From contig CAKSHC010000006.1 of NCBI GenBank assembly GCA_934456365.1, positions 1 through 64,000 on the forward strand: 64,000 nucleotides of DNA, given 5' to 3'. The DNA is from an uncultured Eubacteriales bacterium (GTDB taxonomy: Bacteria; Bacillota; Clostridia; Oscillospirales; UMGS1783). A model generated the notes under the pieces. It had not been told where the DNA came from. It ran no database searches and worked only from the letters and a program-made list of their open reading frames with translations. Positions 32,715 to 40,900 of the stretch are shown in pieces. Made by a program: the position numbers and the translations under genes. Position 1 is the stretch's first letter, and each line of letters opens with the position of its first letter.

Positions 32715-33305
32715 TTAATCGGGATCGATTTGGCGCTGCTCGTCCAGATCGGTTTCAAAAGCAGGCAAAAACCGCTCGCAGAATAGATCCGCCTCCGGGC
32801 AGCCAAGCTCGCGCAGCTTTTTCTCGGTCGCCTGCCGGGCTCCCAAAAATTCCCGGTTGTGACCCTTGAGCTCGGTTAGGCATTTGATGTAAGCGTCGAT
32901 CACATCCGCCGCCTTCACAAGCCGCCGCTCGGTTTCGTCGCTCGGGGAAAAGAGCGCGGCGTAGGTGGGGCGCAGCTCGGGCGGCAGCATGGAGAGAAGG
33001 GTGCGCTGCGCGTCGTCCTCGGCTTCCTTCACCGCCGCGCGCAGCGTGGGGGAGAAGTATTTCACCGGGGTCGGCAGATCGCCCGTGATGATCTCCTCGG
33101 CGTCGTGGTAAAGCGCGATCACAGCCAGCCGGTCGGGGTTGGCGTCGCCGTGCAGCTCCTCGCGGTTGATCACCCCCAAAGCGTGGGCGATCATGGCCAC
33201 CGAGGCCGAGTGCTCCTGAATGTTTTCGGGGTCGAGCGTGTGCATCAGACCCCAGCGGTTGATGTAGCGCATCCGCGATAAAAAAGCAAAAAATTGATTT
33301 TTCAT
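32715..33305 (-). CDS. yfbR: YfbR-type 5'-deoxyribonucleotidase (HD domain)
   Basis: 196 residues. The family opening FFAFLSRMRYINRWGLM is followed by the HD-domain metal ligands in ENIQEHSASVAMIAHAL and ALYHDAEEIITGDLPTPVKYF. The family dephosphorylates deoxynucleoside 5'-monophosphates. The start is set at ATG 33305 because the conserved sequence begins within three residues; the open frame continues upstream to 33470 but through the promoter. There is no ribosome binding site: the -10 box lies 6 nt before the ATG, so the mRNA appears leaderless. Confidence 0.85.
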   Translation of the reverse strand: MKNQFFAFLSRMRYINRWGLMHTLDPENIQEHSASVAMIAHALGVINREELHGDANPDRLAVIALYHDAEEIITGDLPTPVKYFSPTLRAAVKEAEDDAQRTLLSMLPPELRPTYAALFSPSDETERRLVKAADVIDAYIKCLTELKGHNREFLGARQATEKKLRELGCPEADLFCERFLPAFETDLDEQRQIDPD

Positions 33306-33311
33306 GCTTCT

Positions 33312-33340
33312 ATTATACGCATATCCCCCCGCTTTTTCAA
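33312..33340 (-). promoter_or_regulatory. Promoter of the yfbR-type gene
   Basis: On the minus strand, TTGAAA (33340-33335), 17-bp spacer, TATAAT (33317-33312). The expected transcription start, about 7 nt after the -10 box, coincides with the A of ATG at 33305. Confidence 0.75.
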
Positions 33341-33389
33341 GACTTCCCTCGCCAATCGGGAAATTTTTGCAAAAAATCCCCGCCCCGGC

Positions 33390-33418
33390 TTGCAAAAACG
33401 GCGGTTTTAAGATATGAT
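33390..33418 (+). promoter_or_regulatory. Promoter of valS-folC
   Basis: TTGCAA (33390-33395), 17-bp spacer, TATGAT (33413-33418). Transcription from about 33425 leaves a leader of only ~25 nt, so there is no room for a T-box. Confidence 0.75.
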
Positions 33419-33450
33419 TAAGAATAATGCTGATCAATGGGAGGCGCTTT

Positions 33451-36072
33451 ATGCCCAAGGAACTTTCCAAAACCTACGATCCCTCCTCGCTGGAGGATCG
33501 CCTGTACCGGACCTGGATGGAAAAAGGCTATTTCCATGCCGAGCCCAACCCGGAGAAAAAACCCTTCACCATCGTCATCCCCCCGCCCAACGTCACCGGC
33601 CAGCTCCACATGGGCCACGCGCTGGACGAAACGGTGCAGGACACGCTCATCCGCTATAAAAGAATGCAGGGCTTCGAGGCCCTCTGGGTCCCCGGGACCG
33701 ACCATGCCGGCATCGCCACCCAGATCAAGGTCGAGGCCGAGCTGCGCGAAAAGGAAGGCCTCACCCGCCACGACATCGGTCGCGAAGCCTTTTTGAAGCG
33801 CACCTGGGAATGGAAGGAGCATTATGGCGGCCGCATCGTCAGCCAGCTCAAAAAGCTCGGCTCCTCCTGCGATTGGGACCGCCTGCGCTTCACCATGGAC
33901 GAGGGCCTCTCCAAAGCCGTGCGCCGCACCTTTGTCAACCTCTATCAAAAGGGCCTCATCTATCAGGGCACCCGCATCACCAACTGGTGCCCCCATTGCG
34001 CCACCGCCCTGTCCGACGCCGAGGTCGAGTATAAAGACACCCAGGGCCACTTCTGGCATATCCGCTATCCCATCGCCGGAAGCGACGAGTTTTTGATCAT
34101 CGCCACCACCCGCCCCGAAACCATGCTGGGCGATACCGGCATCGCCGTCCATCCCGACGACGAGCGCTATCGCCATCTCGTCGGCAAAAAGGCCATCCTG
34201 CCTCTGGTCGGCCGGGAAATCCCCATTGTGGCCGATGAGTATGTGGAGAAAGGCTTCGGCACCGGCGCCGTGAAAATGACCCCCTGCCACGACCCGAACG
34301 ACTTCGAGGTCGGCAAGCGCCACGGGCTGGAAGAGATCCTGGTGCTCGACGAGCACGGCTGCATCCAGAACGGCGGCAAATACAACGGCCTGCCCGCCCT
34401 CGAGGCCAGAAAGCAGATCGTGCACGACCTGGAGGAGGGCGGTTACCTCGTGAAGGTCGAGCCCATTTCGCACAACGTCGGCCATTGCTACCGCTGCGGC
34501 ACCCCCGTCGAGCCCATGACCAGCAAGCAGTGGTTCGTGAAAATGGAGCCGCTGGCCGGCCCCGCCATGGAGGTCGTCAAATCCGGCGAGGTGCGCTTCG
34601 TGCCCGCCCGCTTCGCCAAAACCTACCTGAACTGGATGGAAAACGTCCACGACTGGTGCATCTCCCGCCAGCTCTGGTGGGGCCACCGCATCCCCGCCTT
34701 CACCTGTGCCGATTGCGGCGAGGTCACCGTCAGCGAGGAGGATCCCTCGGTCTGCCCGCACTGCGGCAGCGCCCGCCTCACCCAGGATCCCGACGTCCTC
34801 GATACCTGGTTCTCCTCGGCCCTCTGGCCGTTCAGCACCCTCGGCTGGCCGGAAAAAACAGCCGATCTCGATTATTTCTACCCCACCAGCACCCTGGTCA
34901 CCGCCTACGATATCATCTTCTTCTGGGTGGCCCGCATGATCTTCTCGGGCGTGGAGCATACCGGCAAGCCCCCCTTTGAAACCGTCTTCATCCATGGCCT
35001 CGTGCGCGACGCCCAGGGCCGCAAAATGAGCAAGAGCCTCGGCAACGGCATCGATCCCCTCGAGGTGATCGCCCGGTACGGGGCCGACGCTCTCCGCTTC
35101 GCCCTTCTCACCGGCAATTCCCCCGGCAACGATATGCGCTTTTCCGAGGAGAAGATCGAGGCCGCCCGAAACTTCGCCAATAAGCTTTGGAACGCCGCCC
35201 GGTTCACTCTGATGAACCTCCATCTGGAAGCCCCCGAAAAGCCCGCGCCGGTCAGGAGCGAGGATAAATGGATTCTCTCCCTCTATGAGGAAACGGTGCG
35301 CGAGGTCACAGAAAACCTCGATAAATACGAGCTCGGCCAGGCCCTCGCCAAGCTCTACGACTTCGTCTGGGATGAGCTGTGCGACTGGTATATCGAGCTG
35401 GTCAAGCCCCGCCTCTTCGAGTCCAACCGGGACGAGGCCGACCGCCATCAGGCGCAGGTCACCCTCTCTTTCGTCCTCTCCGGCACCCTCCAGCTGCTCC
35501 ACCCCTTCATGCCCTTCATCACCGAGGAGATCTGGCAGAGCCTTCCCCATGAGGGCGAAAGCGTCATGGTCTCGGCCTGGCCCAAGGCCGATCCCTCGCT
35601 GATCTTCGAAAAGGAACGGGTGGATACCGATCGGGTGATCGCACTGATCCGCGGCATCCGCAACCGCCGCGCCGAGCGCAACGTGCCCCCCGGAAGAAAA
35701 GCCACCGTCTATATCGATACTGACTATCCCGAAGCCTTCGCCGGGTGCGACGCCGTCATGGCCCGCCTGGCCTCGGCCTCCTCGGTCGTCCTCAACGCCC
35801 CCCACGAGGGCGAAGGCGTGCGCGTCGTCACCGATTCCGCCACAGCCTTCCTCCCCCTCGGCGAGCTAGTCGACCTGGAGCAGGAACGCGCCCGCCTGAA
35901 AAAGGAAGAGGAAAAAACCAAAAAGGAAATCGCCATGAGCGAAGGCAAGCTGAAAAATCCCGGCTTTGTCCAGAAGGCCCCCGCCGCGCTTGTGGAAAAG
36001 GAACGGGAAAAGCTCGCCCGTCTGCAGGAAGCTTTGAAAAATCTGAGCGAAAACCTCGCCAAGCTGCAGTAA
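33451..36072 (+). CDS. valS: Valyl-tRNA synthetase
   Basis: 873 residues, the normal size. It charges tRNA-Val with valine. Class I signatures are HMGH (residues 53-56) and KMSKS (525-529). The connective editing domain contains TTRPETMLGDT and GTGAVKMTPCHD. Zinc-type cysteine pairs occur (CPHC, CYRC, CADC, CPHC). The C-terminal ~70 residues are the charged coiled coil of ValRS that grips the tRNA. ATG 33451 follows GGGAGG; the ATG at 33427 lies at the predicted transcription start and is rejected. Confidence 0.97.
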   Translation: MPKELSKTYDPSSLEDRLYRTWMEKGYFHAEPNPEKKPFTIVIPPPNVTGQLHMGHALDETVQDTLIRYKRMQGFEALWVPGTDHAGIATQIKVEAELREKEGLTRHDIGREAFLKRTWEWKEHYGGRIVSQLKKLGSSCDWDRLRFTMDEGLSKAVRRTFVNLYQKGLIYQGTRITNWCPHCATALSDAEVEYKDTQGHFWHIRYPIAGSDEFLIIATTRPETMLGDTGIAVHPDDERYRHLVGKKAILPLVGREIPIVADEYVEKGFGTGAVKMTPCHDPNDFEVGKRHGLEEILVLDEHGCIQNGGKYNGLPALEARKQIVHDLEEGGYLVKVEPISHNVGHCYRCGTPVEPMTSKQWFVKMEPLAGPAMEVVKSGEVRFVPARFAKTYLNWMENVHDWCISRQLWWGHRIPAFTCADCGEVTVSEEDPSVCPHCGSARLTQDPDVLDTWFSSALWPFSTLGWPEKTADLDYFYPTSTLVTAYDIIFFWVARMIFSGVEHTGKPPFETVFIHGLVRDAQGRKMSKSLGNGIDPLEVIARYGADALRFALLTGNSPGNDMRFSEEKIEAARNFANKLWNAARFTLMNLHLEAPEKPAPVRSEDKWILSLYEETVREVTENLDKYELGQALAKLYDFVWDELCDWYIELVKPRLFESNRDEADRHQAQVTLSFVLSGTLQLLHPFMPFITEEIWQSLPHEGESVMVSAWPKADPSLIFEKERVDTDRVIALIRGIRNRRAERNVPPGRKATVYIDTDYPEAFAGCDAVMARLASASSVVLNAPHEGEGVRVVTDSATAFLPLGELVDLEQERARLKKEEEKTKKEIAMSEGKLKNPGFVQKAPAALVEKEREKLARLQEALKNLSENLAKLQ

Positions 36073-36091
36073 AAAGAAAGGAGGCAGAGAG

Positions 36092-37369
36092 ATGACCGAA
36101 GCGGAAAAATATATCCATTCCCGCACCCATTTTGGCGCGCGCCTGGGGCTCGGCCGCATCTCTTTGCTGCTTTCCCGCCTGGGCGACCCGCAGAAATCCC
36201 TGCGCTTTGTCCATGTGGCCGGCACCAACGGCAAAGGCAGCACAGCCACCTTCCTCGCCAATATCCTCACCCGCTCCGGCTACCGGACCGGGCGCTATAT
36301 CTCGCCCTATATCCTGGAATTCAACGAGCGGATCTCCATCGATGAAAAGCATATCACCGACGACGAGCTCCAGGACGTCATCGACCGCATCCGCCCCACG
36401 GTGGACGCCATGAGCGAGCCCATCACCGAATTCGAGCTTATTACCGCTGCCGCCTTTCTCTACTTCAAGGAAAAGGAGTGCGACGTCGTGGTCCTCGAGG
36501 TCGGCCTCGGCGGCCGGTTCGACGCCACAAACGTCATCCCCCCGCCCCTGTGCAGCGTGCTCACCAAAATTTCCTTCGATCACATGCAGTATCTGGGCAA
36601 CACCCTCGAGGAAATCGCCTTCGAAAAATGCGGGATCATCAAGGAGGGGAGCGCCGCCGTCTGCTATCCCTTCCAGCTCGCCCCCGCCATGTCGGTCATC
36701 GAGCGGGTCTGCGACGAACGCCGGGTCCCCCTCCTGCTTCCCGATCTGCGGCAGCTCGAGATCCTGAAAACCGGCATCCGCGGCTCGATTATCGCCTACC
36801 GCGGCCGGGTCATGACGGTGCCGCTCGCCGGCCGCCACCAGATCTACAACGCCGCCACCGCCATCGCCGCCGTCGAGTACCTCGCCACCGAAAAGGATTT
36901 CTCGATCTCGCTTTCCTCTATCGCCCGCGGCATCGAAACCACCTTTTTCCCCGCCCGGCTCGAGGTGCTGCGCCAGTCGCCCCTCGTGCTGCTCGACAGC
37001 GCCCACAACGAAGACGGGATGCGCACCCTGGTCGCCGCGCTGGAAAGCTGCGTGCCCGAGCAGCCGCTGATCGCGCTCTTCGGCGTCTTTTCGGATAAAG
37101 ACTACGAAAAGGAGATCGACCTGCTCGCCCCCTCGGTCGCCCGCTTCGTCACCCTCACCCCCAAAGACCCGCGCGCCCTCCCCGGCGGCAAGCTCGCCCA
37201 GCTCATCCGCCAGAAGGGCAAACCCGCCGAGTACTACAGCGACCCCGCCTCCGGCTATGCCCATGCCCTCACCCTGGCCGGCCCCGGCGGCGCCGTGGTC
37301 ATCTGCGGGTGCATGCACATGGCTTCGGATCTGCGCGCCCTGATTTTGGGCGAAAATCCGAAGAGCTGA
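36092..37369 (+). CDS. folC: Folylpolyglutamate synthase / dihydrofolate synthase
   Basis: 425 residues, a Mur-ligase-type enzyme adding glutamate to folate or dihydropteroate. The P-loop is HVAGTNGKGST, 'YISPYILEFNERISID' is the folate-binding loop and 'EVGLGGRFDATN' the signature. 'LLDSAHNEDGM' is the Mur-type C-terminal HN motif. It starts 19 nt after valS behind GAAAGGAGG, the usual Firmicute order valS-folC. Confidence 0.95.
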   Translation: MTEAEKYIHSRTHFGARLGLGRISLLLSRLGDPQKSLRFVHVAGTNGKGSTATFLANILTRSGYRTGRYISPYILEFNERISIDEKHITDDELQDVIDRIRPTVDAMSEPITEFELITAAAFLYFKEKECDVVVLEVGLGGRFDATNVIPPPLCSVLTKISFDHMQYLGNTLEEIAFEKCGIIKEGSAAVCYPFQLAPAMSVIERVCDERRVPLLLPDLRQLEILKTGIRGSIIAYRGRVMTVPLAGRHQIYNAATAIAAVEYLATEKDFSISLSSIARGIETTFFPARLEVLRQSPLVLLDSAHNEDGMRTLVAALESCVPEQPLIALFGVFSDKDYEKEIDLLAPSVARFVTLTPKDPRALPGGKLAQLIRQKGKPAEYYSDPASGYAHALTLAGPGGAVVICGCMHMASDLRALILGENPKS

Positions 37370-37395
37370 CCGGATTCGTCAAATTTCATCGTGAA

Positions 37396-37430
37396 AAGGG
37401 ACTATCCTTTGGATAGTCCCTTATTTTTTT
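37396..37430 (+). terminator. Terminator-like hairpin between folC and spoIIAA
   Basis: Arms AAGGGACTATCC (37396-37407) and GGATAGTCCCTT (37411-37422), loop TTT, then A and seven T (37424-37430). The ribosome binding site of spoIIAA starts at the next base. Confidence 0.9.
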
Positions 37431-37446
37431 GGAAAGGAAGGTCCCT

Positions 37447-37761
37447 ATGAAGATCACATCCCGCACCGAGGGCCAGCTGCTCGTTTTCTCACTCGACGGG
37501 GAAATGGACCACCACAACCTCATCGACCTGGCCGCTCAGACCGATCCCCTCATCAAAACCATGCGCCCGCAGGTGGTGCTGCTGGATCTGCGCGGCGTCC
37601 CCTTCTGCGACAGCTCGGGCATCGCCGCCGTGCTCGGCCGCTATAAGCTGGTGCGCAACTGGGGCGGAAAGGTCGTGCTCCATGGGCTCAGCCCGCAGGT
37701 CCGCAAGGTTCTGGGGCTGGGCGGTGTGTTCAATCTTGTCAAGGAGGTCAATCAGCTGTGA
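37447..37761 (+). CDS. spoIIAA: Anti-sigma-F factor antagonist SpoIIAA
   Basis: 104 residues, a STAS-domain protein. The DSSGIAAVLGRY segment holds the serine that SpoIIAB phosphorylates; in the dephosphorylated state it frees sigma-F in the forespore. ATG 37447 follows GGAAAGGAAGG; a TTG at 37429 lies within the terminator. The next gene starts at GTG overlapping its stop. First gene of the spoIIA operon. Confidence 0.95.
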   Translation: MKITSRTEGQLLVFSLDGEMDHHNLIDLAAQTDPLIKTMRPQVVLLDLRGVPFCDSSGIAAVLGRYKLVRNWGGKVVLHGLSPQVRKVLGLGGVFNLVKEVNQL

Positions 37762-38192
37762 AACCTGTCAACCGTATGCGCGTCGTCTTCCCCTCCCGCA
37801 GCGCCAACGAATCCTTCGCCCGCCTGTGTGTCGCCGGATTCTTCGCCCAGCTCGATCCCACGGTGGACGAGCTCGGCGAAATCAAAACCATCGTCTCCGA
37901 GGCCGTGACCAACTGCATCGTCCATGCCTATCGCGACACCATCGGCCTCATTACATTAACCGCCTCCTACAGCGACGACGGCGAGATCCGACTGACGATC
38001 GCCGATAAGGGCGTCGGCATGCAGGACCCGGAAGCGGCCCGCCTCCCGCTCTATACCACCGTCCAGGACGGCACCCGCGCCGGCATGGGCTTTACCATTA
38101 TGGAAAGCTTTTCGGACAAGCTTCGCCTTTTCTCCTCGCCGGGTAAGGGAACCCGCGTGGAAATCCGCAAAAAGCTTGCCCGGCGCGCGTGA
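37758..38192 (+). CDS. spoIIAB: Anti-sigma-F factor / serine kinase SpoIIAB
   Basis: 144 residues of the GHKL kinase fold: EIKTIVSEAVTNCIVHAY carries the N-box, ADKGVGM the G1 box and GTRAGMGFTIMESF the G2 region. It binds sigma-F and phosphorylates SpoIIAA. It starts at GTG 37758 overlapping the previous stop (GTGA), with AAGGAGG upstream. The same type of overlap joins it to sigF. Confidence 0.95.
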   Translation: MKPVNRMRVVFPSRSANESFARLCVAGFFAQLDPTVDELGEIKTIVSEAVTNCIVHAYRDTIGLITLTASYSDDGEIRLTIADKGVGMQDPEAARLPLYTTVQDGTRAGMGFTIMESFSDKLRLFSSPGKGTRVEIRKKLARRA

Positions 38193-38905
38193 GCCGCGAT
38201 CTGGCCGGGGAAAATCAGATCCTTTTTGAGCGCCTGCGCGCCGGCGATCCGCGCGCGGCCGACGAGCTCTGCCGCCTCAATCTGGCGCTGGTCAAATCCC
38301 TCGCCCTGCGCCTGGCCTCGATTTCCGGGCTTGAGCTCGACGAGCTCATCGGCGCCGGAAACCTCGGCCTGTGCAAGGCCATCGAAAGCTTCGACGAAAC
38401 CCGCGGCGTCGCCTTTTCCACCTATGCCGTCCCGGTCATCGCCGGAGAAATGAAGCGCCTTCTGCGCGACGGCGGCCCCGTCAAGGTTTCGCGCGCCCTC
38501 AAGGAGCGCGGCGTGAAGATCCGCCGGGCCGAGAGGGAGCTGAGCGCCTCGCTGGGAAGAAGCCCCGGAATCGAGGAGCTCGCCCGCGCCACCGGCCTTT
38601 GCCCCGATGAAGTGGTCGAAGCGCTCGACGCCGCCCGCACCCCCGCCTCCTTCGACGAGGAAGCCGAAGAGGGCGGCTCCCTGTTTGAGCGCTTCGGCAG
38701 GGAAGACCCCGGCCTCGATCCCGAGCGCCTCGCTTTGCGCCAGGCCATCCGCACCCTTCCCCCGCGCGACGCCGCCCTCATCTCGCTGCGCTATTTCGGC
38801 GGCTACAGCCAGGCCCAGACCGCCGCCCGCCTCAGCCTCAGCCAGGTGCAGGTCTCCCGAAGGGAGAAAAAGCTCCTGCATCAGCTGCGCGCGATCCTAA
38901 CCTAA
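38189..38905 (+). CDS. sigF: RNA polymerase sigma-F factor
   Basis: 238 residues. Region 2 contains LDELIGAGNLGLCKAIESFD and FSTYAVPVIAGEMKRLLRD, region 3 KVSRALKERGVKI, and region 4 LPPRDAALISLRYFGGYSQ with the HTH ending in SQVQVSRREKK. This is the forespore-specific early sporulation factor, placed third in the spoIIA operon. The GTG start overlaps the spoIIAB stop. Its 3' end overlaps the convergent ZIP gene by 9 nt. Confidence 0.95.
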   Translation: MSRDLAGENQILFERLRAGDPRAADELCRLNLALVKSLALRLASISGLELDELIGAGNLGLCKAIESFDETRGVAFSTYAVPVIAGEMKRLLRDGGPVKVSRALKERGVKIRRAERELSASLGRSPGIEELARATGLCPDEVVEALDAARTPASFDEEAEEGGSLFERFGREDPGLDPERLALRQAIRTLPPRDAALISLRYFGGYSQAQTAARLSLSQVQVSRREKKLLHQLRAILT

Positions 38906-39598
38906 GGCCACATCCAAAATCGTCATCAAAAGAAACCCCGGCAAAAGCCCGAGCGCCGCCGCGCTGCGGCTTTGCGCATAGGCCTCGGGCAAAAGATCCC
39001 CCACCGTCACGCACAGCATCGCCCCCGCCGAAAAGGCCAGCAGAAAGGGGAGTGTCAGCGCGGAAAGCTGCGCCGCGCACACCCCCAAAAGCGCCCCGAG
39101 CGGCTCGATGGCTCCGGAAAGCGAGCCCAGAAGAAAGGCCCGCCCCCGGCTCAGCCCCCGCGCATGCAGGGGCAGCGCCACCGCCGCGCCCTCGGGAAAG
39201 TTCTGCACCCCGATCCCGATGGCAAGCGCCACCGCCGCCGCCTCGCCGCCCGGCGCCGCAAAGGCCACCCCAACCGCCATCCCCTCGGGAAAATTGTGTA
39301 AAGTCACCGAAAGTGCCGAGAGCAGCCCCGTGTCCGCCTTTGGGAAAAATTTTTCAAAAAGAAAAACGGCTGCGCCCCCGGCCAGCGTCCCCAAAGCAGG
39401 CCAAAGCCACCCGCCCGAGCGCTCAATGGCCGGCAAAAGCAGAGAAAAGAAAAGCGACGCCAGCATCACCCCTCCCCCGAATCCCGAAAGCGCCGCCGTG
39501 ATCTTCCCGCGGGGCGGAAAGGGCGTCAGCACCGTCAGCGCCCCGAGCGTGGTGACGCCCCAGGTGAAAAGCCCGGCCGTCAGCGCGGATAAAACCAT
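38897..39598 (-). CDS. ZIP-family metal transporter
   Basis: 233 residues with about eight membrane segments. The metal-binding helices are TLHNFPEGMAVG and GVQNFPEGAAVALPL, the paired H/N-x-P-E-G motifs of ZIP proteins. It probably imports zinc or a related divalent metal. The start is ATG 39598, preceded by AGGGAGGGG; the open frame runs further upstream without a signal. It is monocistronic and points toward sigF. Confidence 0.9.
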   Translation of the reverse strand: MVLSALTAGLFTWGVTTLGALTVLTPFPPRGKITAALSGFGGGVMLASLFFSLLLPAIERSGGWLWPALGTLAGGAAVFLFEKFFPKADTGLLSALSVTLHNFPEGMAVGVAFAAPGGEAAAVALAIGIGVQNFPEGAAVALPLHARGLSRGRAFLLGSLSGAIEPLGALLGVCAAQLSALTLPFLLAFSAGAMLCVTVGDLLPEAYAQSRSAAALGLLPGFLLMTILDVALG

Positions 39599-39732
39599 GA
39601 AATCCCCTCCCTTTATTAGCAGTATAGCCCCCGCCTCCCCGGCGCGTGAAAGCCCGGAAAAGGCGGCGGCAGAAGGGTCCCTGCCGCCGGAAAAACCGGC
39701 CGCAGGGGCTTTTTCTTTTCTTCCGAAATCCG

Positions 39733-39761
39733 TTGCAAAAGGGAAAGGGGGGTGGTATAAT
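39733..39761 (+). promoter_or_regulatory. Promoter of the ruvC operon
   Basis: TTGCAA (39733-39738), 17-bp spacer, TATAAT (39756-39761). No LexA-like box was seen around it. Confidence 0.8.
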
Positions 39762-39793
39762 AAGATAATTAAATATAAGGAGAAATCCACCCT

Positions 39794-40291
39794 ATGGTAA
39801 TCCTGGGGATCGACCCCGGCTTCGGCACCATCGGCTTCGGCGCGCTGGATTATTCCGGCAACCGCTTCCGCCTGGTGGAGTATGGAGCTTTGACCACACC
39901 GCCCAACCATCGATTTGCCGAGCGCCTGGCGGAAATTTCAGACGGAGCGGACGCGCTCATCGAGCGCCTGCGCCCCGACGCCATTTCCATCGAGGAGCTG
40001 TTTTTCAATACCAACATCACCACCGGCATCCGCGTCGCCATGGCGCGCGGGGTGCTGCTTTTGGCGGCCGAGCGCCGCGGCGTTCCCATTTATGAATACA
40101 CCCCGTCGCAGGTCAAACAGGCCGTCACCGGCTATGGAAAGGCCGAAAAGCGGCAGGTGATGGAAATGGTCAAGCTGTTTTTGAATCTGGATAAAATTCC
40201 CCGGCCCGACGACGCGGCCGACGCCCTGGCCCTCGCGGTCTGCCATGCGCATTCCGCCGGCTCGGCGCTCTATGGGGAGGAAAGGATCTGA
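39794..40291 (+). CDS. ruvC: Holliday junction resolvase RuvC
   Basis: 165 residues. It cleaves Holliday junctions. The first catalytic Asp is in LGIDPGFGTIGFG, the Glu in SIEELFFNTN, and the C-terminal acidic pair in DDAADALALAVCH. TATAAGGAG precedes ATG 39794. First gene of a long operon, followed by ruvA and ruvB. Confidence 0.95.
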   Translation: MVILGIDPGFGTIGFGALDYSGNRFRLVEYGALTTPPNHRFAERLAEISDGADALIERLRPDAISIEELFFNTNITTGIRVAMARGVLLLAAERRGVPIYEYTPSQVKQAVTGYGKAEKRQVMEMVKLFLNLDKIPRPDDAADALALAVCHAHSAGSALYGEERI

Positions 40292-40292
40292 T

Positions 40293-40895
40293 ATGCTGTA
40301 TTCTCTGCGCGGCCCGCTGGTTTTGCTGCGGGATTCCTTCGCGGTGGTGGAGTGCGGCGGCGTGGGCTATCGCTTCGCCCTCTCCGCTCCTTCGGCCGCT
40401 GCGCTTTCGGCAATGCAGGAAAGCCGGGGCGAGGTGCTGGCCTATACCTATCTGAACGTCCGTCAGGACGGGATCGATCTCTTCGGCTTTGCCGACGAGC
40501 GCGAACAGGAGCTCTTTCTGCAGCTCATCGGCGTCACCGGCGTCGGCCCCAAGGCCGCGCTGGCCATCCTGTCGATTCTGCCCCCGGCCCAGCTTTCCGC
40601 CGCCATTTTGCAGGAAAATACCGCGGCCATCACCCGCGCCCCCGGCGTGGGCGCCAAGCTCGCCGGCCGGATCGTGATGGAGCTGCGCGATAAAGTCGAT
40701 CGGGCGCTGGCCGAGCCCGTTCCGGAGGCCCCCTCTGCCGTCCCCCTGCCCGATTCGTCGGAAGACGCCGTCAAAGCCCTCGTCATGCTCGGCTATCCCC
40801 GCGGCGAGGCGCGCCGCGCCGTTTCCTCGCTCGATTCCTCCCTCCCGCTCGACGATCTCATCCGCCGCTCGCTCCAACTTCTGTATAAGGGATAA
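40293..40895 (+). CDS. ruvA: Holliday junction branch migration protein RuvA
   Basis: 200 residues. The N-terminal OB fold starts MLYSLRGPLV, the double helix-hairpin-helix region has LQLIGVTGVGPKAAL and APGVGAKLAGRIVMEL, and the C-terminal domain that contacts RuvB has DAVKALVMLGYPRGEARRA. ATG 40293 is chosen from the conserved start and the AAAGGA before it. Confidence 0.95.
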   Translation: MLYSLRGPLVLLRDSFAVVECGGVGYRFALSAPSAAALSAMQESRGEVLAYTYLNVRQDGIDLFGFADEREQELFLQLIGVTGVGPKAALAILSILPPAQLSAAILQENTAAITRAPGVGAKLAGRIVMELRDKVDRALAEPVPEAPSAVPLPDSSEDAVKALVMLGYPRGEARRAVSSLDSSLPLDDLIRRSLQLLYKG

Positions 40896-40900
40896 TCATC

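Noticed and set aside
33319..33450. T-box leader for valS
   Set aside because: The promoter at 33390-33418 leaves a leader of about 25 nt, far too short for a T-box.
38897..39910. Longer ZIP reading frame starting at 39910
   Set aside because: The extra N-terminus overlaps the divergent ruvC promoter and gene and has no conserved or membrane-like sequence; the family start is at 39598.
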